The notes under the pieces were generated by a model. That model worked only from the letters and a program-made list of their open reading frames with translations, was not told the origin of the DNA and ran no database searches. A DNA stretch of 64,000 bases. Origin: Leptasterias polaris (lineage: Eukaryota > Echinodermata > Asteroidea > Forcipulatida > Asteriidae). The stretch is taken from assembly GCA_037783415.1 (NCBI GenBank), contig JAZGTN010000027.1, positions 3,372,001 through 3,436,000 of the forward strand, read 5' to 3'. A program made the translations under genes and the position numbers. Shown piece after piece: positions 46,256-56,100 of this stretch (position 1 is the stretch's first letter; each line of letters begins with the position of its first letter).

Positions 46256-46785
46256 AACTGGACTGTCTTCGCAGCACAAAGGCTGACTACAATTTTCCAC
46301 TTTAAAACATTAACAATTTAAATTTGAAAAGGGGAGAAATGAAGACATCAAACATTGAAAAAATCAACAAAACCCCACAAAAAATAATGTTTGGTTGATG
46401 CCCGAACACCCAAACAGAACTAGGTTTGCAAGAAAACTGTCAAATTGTAGTATACTTTGATTTTGTTTCATCAAAATGATGCATTAACCGGCCCAACAGT
46501 CTCTTACAAAGCAGAAGCTATAACTGACTTACAATCAAATTAATGGTCACACTTTGGCTGTTTCGTCATACTTTGGAAAGGACCCCAATTATGTGTATGT
46601 AATTTCTATCCGAAATCCTCCTTCATTATAAAGATAGTAGGAGGGCGCTACTCATGAGGAGGGCGCTACTCATGAAGAGCTAGACAAAAATTTGCGCTTC
46701 TCCGAAATTTCAAGGATTTTACGACAAATAACCGCACATTTTGATAATTCAACTACATAACCTGATTAATAAAAGCACTGTGAAT

Positions 46786-47816
46786 ATGGCGGACAACTCT
46801 ACCAGCAAAATATCTAGCAACCGTAAGAAACAGACCTCAAAAAAGACTCACCAGCACCACCATCGCCAAGTCCAAGCAACAATGAAAAAGATGGCTGCCA
46901 ATGCTCATGTGACGCAGCACTAAATAACATCAATGCGAAGCTGGACACCATTTTAACTTCCATCGGTAACATTGAATCAAGAATCACCTGCCTAGAAGTT
47001 AAGTTCCAAACCGTAGCTGACCAGGTATCAACCCATCACAAAGATATTGAAGATCTAAAGACAGCTGCATCGTTCAACGAAAATGAAATCCAAAAATCGA
47101 ACAAAAGGCTGGAAAAAAGAATAGATTTTAATCTTAAGGTCATCAGAAGTCTGGAAGACAAAGTTGATGATATCCAGAACAGAAGTAGGCGGAACAATAT
47201 TGTAATCCATGGTGTGCCAGAAGGGGCTGAAGGCAACCAGACGTGTGAGAGCTTTTTGGCTGGATTTCTGTGTGAACACATGAAACTAGACGAGTCCGAA
47301 AACATCGAAATCGAACGTGCCCACCGTAGTCCAGGAGGCCAGCGAGAACCAGCTTCGCCGCACTCACCAACAGGCGGTTCGAACCCCACCAGACGCTCCC
47401 GTCCACGACCCATTCACTGTAGGCTCCTTCGTTCAGCTGACCGGCACTACATCCTTAAAAACTCATCCAAACTTCTCAGAAATAATCGATACAAAGGATC
47501 AAACATCAGATGCTCCCGTCCACGACCCATTCACTGTAGGCTCCTTCGTTCAGCTGACCGGCACTACATCCTTAAAAACTCATCCAAACTTCTCAGAAAT
47601 AATCGATACAAAGGATCAAACATCTACATATCCGACGATGTCACTCCAAAGACTCGGGCTCAACGACAGGAACTCGGGGAACACCATCTTGAAGGCATAC
47701 AACGCGACGAGCGAGTACAGTTCGCCTACATTCCCTGGTCAATCCCGCCCATGATCCGGTATAAACTCCACAGCGGTCCATTTAAATCATTCAAACTCGG
47801 GGACGCAAAATCGTAG
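46786..47816 (+). pseudogene. LINE ORF1, L1-type RNA-binding protein, broken
   Basis: The natural start is probably the ATG at 46786 (MADNSTSKISS). The frame shifts near 46850. A coiled coil follows (KLDTILTSIGNIESRITCLE onward), then DIQNRSRRNNIVIHGVPEGA, the entry to the RRM, IEIERAHR, and RPRPIHCRLLRSADRHYILK with YISDDVTPKTRAQRQEL, the end of the RRM and the C-terminal domain. Such proteins bind element RNA as trimers. A 117-bp in-frame duplication (47395-47511 repeated at 47512-47628) doubles 39 residues of the RRM/CTD junction. Confidence 0.8.
47395..47628 (+). repeat. 117-bp in-frame tandem duplication in ORF1
   Basis: The two units, beginning gctcccgtccacgacccatt, appear identical until the last few bases. 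The length is 39 codons, so the frame is kept. It repeats RPRPIHCRLLRSADRHYILK and the following LLRNNRYKGSNI. High identity means a recent event. Confidence 0.95.
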
Positions 47817-48149
47817 TAAGTCTAGTGATTCTCTCGCAGTACATTAGTAGTACTTATATTCAGTAGCAGTAATTTCCAATTTACTATATGGTGTCGTTCA
47901 ATCACATGTTTAACCCTACCTCTAAGCGTATAAGGAATAGCTCACTGGAGAGATATAAGCATACCAATCATTTTCAATCGCCATTACTTTTGAGTTGTCG
48001 TCTGGTGTCTGTTGCCACAATCCGTTGTTATGTGTTACGTAATATTTTCCAACCAATGGTCTTTGTGGTAGCTGGTTCTAGAAATTCCTCCAGTAATGAC
48101 ACAGGACCGTTATTGTATTGTGAAGTAGTTAGGTTCAATCTCTCCAACA

Positions 48150-51100
48150 ATGTGTACAATTAGTCCAGATGTCCTTCCGTTTAATCACTTTACTGACGAC
48201 TGTGATTTTCAAATGGCTATTACCCAATTACATACCTCACTGAACATTGCTAACGATAGGTGGAAATCATTACTTCTTAATCCTTTATTGATTGAACATC
48301 ACCCTAGTTTCTCTCACCTAACCGAGCTTTCTAACGACTCCGAAACAATAATTTCCACTGTAATTCATCATGATTATCTCCTGCATGACAAATTTAATAG
48401 CATTGCGAAGTCCAAGTCATATAATGCTAAAACTAACTTTTCCTTGTACCATATAAATGTTAGAAGCATCATCGGTAAGGTTGACAAACTTCAGGACTCA
48501 CTAGATTTACTTGACCACCCCTTTACCGTTGTAGCTGTTACGGAAACTTGGCTTCGTGATTCAGACTCACAACTCTTTTTATCTGGTTACTCTTACATAG
48601 GCTGTAACCGCTCTACCGGTAAAGGAGGAGTAATTGGTATTTTCGTCAAGAATGAAATTAGTTTCATTCTTAGACCTGATATAGGAAATTTCAACTCAGG
48701 AAACGAGTATTTGTTTATTGAAGTTGTTAGGACTAACATGTCAAATATTATTGTTGGCGTCATATATCGGCCGCCTAGTCAATCAACTCGGCTATTTAAT
48801 GATGAAATTTATACCATATATGATATTATCAATTCCGAAGGTAAAGTTGGTTACATTACTGGTGATTTCAATATTGACTTGTTAAAAAATGACTCGCATC
48901 GTCCCTCTGCTGATTTTCTGAATGATATGTTATCTAATGCATTTTATCCTTTAATTCGATTACCAACTAGAATTACTCCAACTTCGGCTTCTGTTATAGA
49001 TAACATTCTAACGAATGTCACAGATAAAGCTCTTTATTCTGGTATCTTAATTGACGACATTTCCGATCATTTTGGCATTTATCAAATCACACTAAATGAA
49101 ACTAATGAAAACAACAAAAATGTCATCTTCATTAGAGACATCTCAAACAAAAATAAAATGGCACTGTTTCGTGACTTAAAGATTGAGCGATGGGACGACA
49201 TTTTGGACTCAACTAATCCAACTGCCGCTTATAACAGTTTCCATAATAAACTAAGTTACCTCTACAACAAGCACATACCTAAAAGAGCAAAAAGGGTATC
49301 TGGTACGTATCGAAACAAACCATGGATGTCAAAGGCACTTTCAAACTCCTGCCAAAAAAAAAAAAAAGTTTTGTACAAAAAATTCCTTAATCATCATTCC
49401 ATTGCCAATGAAAAAAAATACAAAACATATCGTAACAAATTAAACTATCTATTAAAAGTCCAAAAAGGCACTACCATGCATCTCAACTTGACAAAAATAA
49501 AAATAACCTTAACGAGACATGGACAATCCTTAAAGGTATTATTGGAACTAGAAACAAAACCGGTATGCTTCCAAAATCATTTAACGATAATGGGAATACA
49601 ATTGTAGGGCCATTAGACATTGCCAATAAATTTAACGACTATTTTATAAACATTGGGCCTAAGTTAGCCACTAAAATAAGCAAAAACAATGACGGGAGGA
49701 AATTTGAACCAGCACCTCATGAGAGTAATGAACATTCTTTTTTCCTTCATCCAGTGTCTGTGCATGAACTTCTTGAGTTATCTAACTCTCTCGCTTCAGG
49801 GAAAAGTCCTGGCTTTGACGAGTTTGACCCAAGCGTAATTAAATTCATAATTCAGTCAATATCACTTCCCCTTTAATGAGTGTTTCATTCATGGTAATGT
49901 TCCTGACCAATTTAAAATTGCCCGGGTTACTCCTGTATTTAAAGGAGACGATTCCAGATTATTTAGCAATTACAGGCCGATTTCTGTTCTTCCAGTTATC
50001 TCAAAACTTTTCGAGAGAGCTGTTTATAATCGTATTATTAAATTCATAAATAAATATGATTTATTAAGTAACCATCAGTTTGGGTTTCGTGCAAAGCACT
50101 CAACCTACATGCCACTTGTTAAAATTACTCAAGATATATCTAATGCATTTGACAAAGGCAGCTTTACATCCGGTGTTTTTTTAGATCTATCAAAGGCATT
50201 TGATACACTGAACCATGGGGTCTTACTTAACAAGCTTCATTATGGCATACGGGGTACACCGTTAAAGTTATTTGCTAATTACCTTACTAACAGGCAGCAA
50301 TGTCCAATATAATGGTACTAAATCTTCCTACGGAACAATTCAGACAGGCGTCCCCAGGGGTCTATCCTGGGACCTCTTCTTTTTGTTATTTATATAAACG
50401 ATTTAAGTAAGTTTGCCATGGAAGGTGCCTCCATAACATTATTTGCAGATGATACCAGTTTGTTTGTTAGTTATCCAGATCTCAAAACCACTGTTTCCAT
50501 AACAAATAGAGTTTTAACTAACTTATCGGAATGGTTTTCTGCTAACAAGCTTTCATTAAATGCAAAAAAAACCAAAGTTTATCCTTTTTCGTACGAATCA
50601 AAAGAGATATGACAGAACTGAAGTTAAGATCTATCTTGATGGCTTACAAGTTCAGCAAGCTGATCATACTAAATTTCTTAGAATCTACATCGATGAACAT
50701 TTGACATGGAAAAAACAAATTGATTCAATAGTTTAAAAAATATCCCAAAATGTTGGTGTCATTAGGAGAGTTAAAGACTATCTCCCACGTAAATATTTAC
50801 TTACTCTGTATAACACTATAATCTTACCTTATATATCGTATTGCAATACTGTATGGGCAGGTACCTACCCAACTAAATAAAATAAAATATATATTTTGCA
50901 AAAAAGGGTCTTACGATATATTGCAGGACTTAACTATAATGACCATGTGCAAAGTTACTTTAAACAGTACAGTGTTCTATCGGTTTATGATATGTACGCT
51001 AAACAGATAGCGACTTTCATGTATAAATATCAACAAAAAGTCCTCCCAGCCATATTTAAAAATTTCTTTCCAGTTTATAGTCATAATTATAACACACGTA

Positions 51101-51285
51101 AAAAGCCGAACGCATTGCAACAAATTAGGTGCAAAACTACCATTCTCCAACAGAGTGTATGTTATCAAGGTCCAAAACTATGGAATGAATTACCGTACAA
51201 TATTAAATCTGCCAAATCTCTCACAGTTTTCAAATCACTCTACAATAAACAATTTCTCGGTATTGGTAATAATAAAACTTAATCA
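48150..51285 (+). pseudogene. LINE ORF2, endonuclease and reverse transcriptase, broken
   Basis: Intact frame 48150-49470 encodes an APE-type endonuclease: HINVRS (N), TETWL (E), VIYRPP, TGDFNIDLL (D, N) and ISDHF (D, H). RT follows over several frames: GKSPGFDEFDPSVIKF, then FGFRAKHSTYMPL, LDLSKAFDTLNH (first Asp), GVPRG-type QTGVPR, FADDTSLFVS (catalytic DD), SEWFSANKLSLNAKKTK, and finally YQGPKLWNELPYNIK. Frame changes occur near 49470, 49870, 50310-50360 and 50610, with a stop near 50735. The enzyme would nick target DNA and prime cDNA synthesis there. Confidence 0.9.
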
Positions 51286-51635
51286 GTTATTATTCGACAC
51301 CAAAGTAACCTTTGCAAAATACTCTCTTATATCGTAACTGTTATCTTCCTTTGGGGTGGGGTAAGGGGGGGGGGGCTAACGAGATAATGTTGTTACCGTT
51401 TTGGGGGTAGTAGGATTCTTGTTGTTTTTTGGGGTGGGTTCATGGGAATACGTTACAAGTCTTTTTGACTTTTTGTGTTTCCTTCACAGCTTGTATATAA
51501 ATTGTAATGTTGTTATTGCAAGTAGACATGTAATTAAGTATTAGTGGTATAGACTTAATTTATTTAATTTTTTGTCCACTTTATTGCAAGTGTGTGTAAA
51601 TAAATGATGAAGTTGTTTCATCATCAAATCTTAAA

Positions 51636-52209
51636 AAAAGTATAAGTACGCTCCGAAATTAAGTTCGTCTGATTAAAAATCAATAAGAGTATGTCGACAA
51701 CTTTAAATTTCCACAATCACCATAAGGCGATTTTTTTAAGATTCAAATTTCGTGGTGTCCGTTTGTGAATACTGCGGCCAGAGAAGTGGTTGGTACCCGC
51801 TGTCACCTCACTTAAACGTGAATGGATCCAACTTTCTTGAAAAAAATTGTGACAAATTTTGCTGTTTTCTCAACTTCAACTTTTTGAGCTAATACTTTTA
51901 CAGGTGACTTTGATTGTATTTGTCTTAAACTCTTTTACCTCTAAATCAGCATTACGCCGACAAAAAAACAAAACATTTTATGACCCTACCTCTAACGGTA
52001 AACTAGAGAAGTGGAATGAACGTACTCCATTGTTCTCATAACTAGCTATTTAGCACACCTTTAAGTTAAAAGTTTCGAGAGAAGTTTTCGGGATTTTCCC
52101 AATCCCCGGGTAAACTTCCTAAAGTTTCCCGGTTCTGAGTTTATTGACCATCCTGATAAAGTAAGATAACATACTTTCATATTTGAACTTCCTACATGTG
52201 CCCGTGAAA
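51636..52209. other. No feature recognised
   Basis: AT-rich intergenic DNA between the LINE and the Penelope-like remnant. Confidence 0.4.
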
Positions 52210-52790
52210 GCAGACTTAAAGGCAATGTCCAATGGTCGCGAAAAGCATGAAGAGCACATACTGAAGACGCCCACCCAGTCTCAGTATCATGCAGGGTTGT
52301 CCGGGCAGTCCCCCCTCCCCCGCATTACTAATAATGCTACCACCGTGACCTTTCAGGTGTTCCAACACTTCCAAATGCTTTATCTGTAGACAACACATCA
52401 AAGATTCGGATTCCTTCACCTGCAGCCATACCGGTGGTACCACCTATAAGATTAGACAAGAGGGTCAAGCCACATGCACCACCACCACGAATATTACACT
52501 CATCTTGTAAATGTTGTGGTGTTCAAAATAGATGGGTCAAGAACAACACCCAAGGAGGCGTTTGTGTGGCTATAGGTCCAAATTCAACATCCAAAATCTG
52601 GATACAATCGTAGGACAACACTTCAATCTTCATAATCACTCCATTCGTGACATGATTTTTACAGGGCATTATGGCACCGCAATGTATGTTCGTCATAGGC
52701 TAGAGAGAAACTGTGGATAAGGCGCCTCCAGACCATTTAACTCAAACCCAATGTGTCTGTACATCCAAGAAGGTATAATGGTTAACAACT
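52210..52790 (+). pseudogene. Penelope-like element GIY-YIG endonuclease fossil
   Basis: Readable pieces in several frames: DSDSFTCSHTGGTTYKI, GQATCTTTNITLIL, RRRLCGYRSKFN, VGQHFNLHNHSIRDMIFTGH and REKLWIRRLQTI. The order 'CTTTN-IYLI-C', 'RRRL-H', 'HFNL-HSI-D' and 'RE-WIR-LQT' follows the C-terminal GIY-YIG endonuclease of Penelope-like retroelements. Stops and frameshifts are frequent, and no RT part was found upstream. Confidence 0.6.
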
Positions 52791-52946
52791 GGGGGCACAC
52801 CCCCTCCTTACGTCAGTTGGCATCGATGCCCCTGTTATTTCTGCATGTTAACATTATATGTTATTAAACATATTTTGTGTTGATCCGGATTCGGTGGAAG
52901 TTGGGCCCGGTACACGGACCGTTCCTTTAACAGCACGGGCATGGTC

Positions 52947-52954
52947 TATATAAG
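52947..52954 (+). promoter_or_regulatory. TATA box of the collagen gene
   Basis: TATATAAG lies 58 bp before the predicted start codon. A transcription start about 30 bp downstream would give a 5' UTR of only 25-30 bp. The position fits the gene model; activity is not shown. Confidence 0.55.
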
Positions 52955-53004
52955 GACCTATTCCCCGGTAAAATGCAACATTTGTTGGGCTGTCCTCGCC
53001 GATA

Positions 53005-53193
53005 ATGACTTCGATGAAGAAGTTGTCTGACTTTCCATCGCTTGATCGTAGCGAAATGCTGATTCAATCTGTAAGACGTAGTGTGCAGCTTTGGCGGTGG
53101 TTTATTGCAGGAACACTGCTTAACCTGTGCATGACCGCTGCTTTGATCGGCTTGACGGCGTTCTACTTTAGCACGGAGTTGCAGTCCGCCAGG
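53005..53193 (+). CDS. Collagen gene exon 1: cytoplasmic tail and membrane anchor
   Basis: ATG at 53005 (a second at 53014), 63 codons, phase 0 end. The hydrophobic stretch FIAGTLLNLCMTAALIGLTA follows basic residues RRSVQLWRW, so the N-terminus should stay inside. The donor is agg followed by gtaatt. Confidence 0.85.
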
Positions 53194-56100
53194 GTAATTT
53201 AATAGTTTGCATTATAATATTTCTTTTTGATTATCTGTGGTAAAAAAGTGTACATTTTGACAACGAATCTTAGAACTTATGCATGGCCTGGTTGAAGAGA
53301 AGATTGAGCTCTTTTTGTCAAAGGTTTTCTCAAAATGACCACACTAAATCTTGTACAAGGTCCGAGAACTATGACTTACTTTGCGTAACACCAGTTGTTT
53401 TCCCTTTCACATTAGGATTTAACGTTTTATGACACATGCATGCCGTCCCCGTTTTATCAACCTCTTAAACACTTAATTTTGTTTTTCTTTTATAATCATG
53501 TTCACTACCAGCTCTGTTTTGTAAACCTGCTTTCCATCAACCATAATATGATTGAATTGTATGTTTATTGTTTTTTGTAATGTTGATGTATTAGCACATT
53601 ATAGTGTTAAACTTGCGACTTTTGTTTAAAATATCAATCAATCTTAATCTAAAGACATTCAGTTTTATTGTCTTTTAAAGGAACACTGGCAAATTCAGGC
53701 ACTTCTCAGAGTGTAAACTTTGACAGTTTATTTGCTAATATTAAAAGCGAAGTGAACATTAGCCATGACAGCAATGTGATTGATGTCTTTAGTATAGGTA
53801 GGCCTACTGGTAAACAATGTTGATAAATACTTGCCCTATATAAATAAGCCCCAACTTTTTTTGCAAACATTTTTTGTAAACAAAAAACCTCAGTAGTTCT
53901 TGCTCTTCCTTCTGTGTGAGGCCATTCAAGTCTGTAGTTGGGTTAACATAGAATTACTGTAGTGTCATAGATTGGTTGTTGTCAACGTAATGCTGATTTA
54001 CAGTCACAATCATAAAGACAAATGCGATAAAAGTCACACGTGAAAGTTTCATTGCTGAGGAAACCGTTTCGGTAATTTCACAAGAGCGTGGAACTCACGT
54101 ATAGCGAGGTGACGGTTGGGTACCAACTGCATCTCTGGCCGCATGCGCATTCGCGAACGGACGCCAACTGTCGGATTCAAAGTTTTCGGTGAAAGATTAT
54201 CCAAACCATTACTTGGAAGTGAATCCCTTCTCAAAACAGATTATACTATCAACAGCTGTAGTGCATGCTTCTCAGAAATTTCAGTATGGAAATTAATGTT
54301 TGTAGTATTTACCAATATAACCCTAACTGTAATTATAAATACTGTTATGATTATTAGCAGTACATCAATGTCCAACGAACGGAATAACATTAAACAAGAC
54401 ATACGTCAATCCACATTTTAAAGCGCGACACCTGTATAATTGTTTTTAGATCAGATGCCATTCTCAGTTTACTACTTTCCCTATTTAGTCCAGCAGGTTC
54501 TTGTGGGCTATTCAAGTTTACTTCTGCCAATTAATGCGCTATTCGTTTTGAGAAGTTATCCAAGCTTATAGATCGTTTCATAAAACGAAATTTTCTCGAC
54601 CTCTCTTATGTGCTCTTGATTTTTAGGAACATCCAAGCTTACTGATCTTCTTATTATAGAAAATAATGAGTCGTTTATGTTAACCAGCTGTTACAGACCA
54701 TTACGTACGACGTAGTCTAAAATGTCCGACTTAAGGTGTCAAATGCTTAATTAAAACCGACCCATTATGTCGCCAAACATCGGTTGTCGGGCATAATGGT
54801 CCATGTCGATCACAATAATAATGGCTTATTATAGCGCTCATATCCGCTCAAGGCGCTTTAACATTCAGTATTTTCCTGCAAGGTATATGGAGCTATGTTT
54901 TTGAAGTATGATACCTGTTCCTCCTCATAGCACCATGTAATGGCTTACAAGGTGCTGTGGCGCAATATGCTGCTGATTAGACCAGGAACATCGAGGGAAC
55001 CCCTTCTCTTTTCGATATTAAGTTCACTGGGTTCTTTTACGTGCATTACACAACACACGGACCAACGGCTTTACGTCCCATCCGAAGGACGAAGCAATAA
55101 TGGTAATAAAATGTCTAAAGGACACACTGAGAGTCACGAACCCACACTCTGCTGATGAACAGAATTACCAGAGCTTGAGTCCGGTTCTCTTATCCGCTCG
55201 ACCACGACACGACGTGACATGACAATGGTCCATGTCGGTCACAATATTGTCCATGTCGGTCACAATGGTGGCTTACAGTTTACGATGTGTGACATTCAAA
55301 GGCTACTTTTGCTTTATTTTCTTTAAAATGTTTTCATCGGTTGACGTCATACACCCCCTTTACGTTTCAGGTTCAAATAGAATCGCACGGAGAGCGTCTG
55401 GCGTTATTGGAGAGAACTTCTCTACCAACAAGCCACAAAGAAAATGAAATGCCGGGCGCCACCAACGAGCTCTTGTCGAGACAGAGAAGACACCTAATGT
55501 CCATGGACTACGCGGTCGATGTCGAGAACAACGCCTCGTCAGTGCACATACACCCGAATGGTAGATTTTTTTCTTTCTTCAGCAAGAGGTTTATTATTAG
55601 GTCCACTTTTTCTAGACCTGATTGTAAATTAAGGCCAAAACTAACCTGTGAAAATTTCATTTTAAAAGGTGGTAGCTTTTTTGCCGAAATCTTGAACATG
55701 TCCACGAATGCAAGAACCATAATCGTTATTGGAATGCACAATCTGAGAAACTGCATAAAACGTTTCTGAGGTTGCAGTATTTTGAATCACTCTCTCTAAA
55801 ATCAAATTCCGTAAAAGGGAGTGTTAAACAAAAATTATCAACAAGTGCTTCTTACCAAAGTTAGTTTTTATTGACATTTTATTTTGGGGTAACAACACCG
55901 AAGGTATACCCTGCCTAGAATAGGCTAAATATTACCTTTCTTTTTTAGCTAGACCATAGCCGCCTAACCACTTTGTCTTTTTTGGATAACAGAAACACTA
56001 ATTATTTTCAACTGACCATCAGATCGACCACTCGTGACAAGACCTTGTCGAGATGGACGGGATGGACGGGACGGGAGGCCTGGAGCTCCGGGCGTGACGG

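Larger units (their letters stand above)
46640..51635 (+). mobile_element. CR1/L2-group LINE, near full length, inactivated
   Basis: The order is a 5' region with gagggcgctactcatga repeated in tandem (46638-46676), ORF1, a ~330-bp spacer, ORF2 (endonuclease, RT, C-terminal box), and a 3' UTR with a G-rich stretch and tgatgaagttgtttcatcatc near 51606. Both ORFs carry frameshifts and ORF2 has stops, so it cannot move itself. The C-terminal YQGPKLWNELPYNIK box matches jockey-superfamily LINEs (CR1, L2, Daphne and kin), while ORF1 is of the L1-like type. Confidence 0.85.

Noticed and set aside
46741..46923. Start of LINE ORF1 at 46741
   Set aside because: That codon is TTG; the first ATG in frame is 46786 in a better context (aatatggcg).
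55561..55769. Extension of collagen exon 2 to the stop at 55769
   Set aside because: A donor at 55560 keeps phase with the Gly-X-Y exon, and the extension resembles a dispersed repeat also present at 34375-34545.
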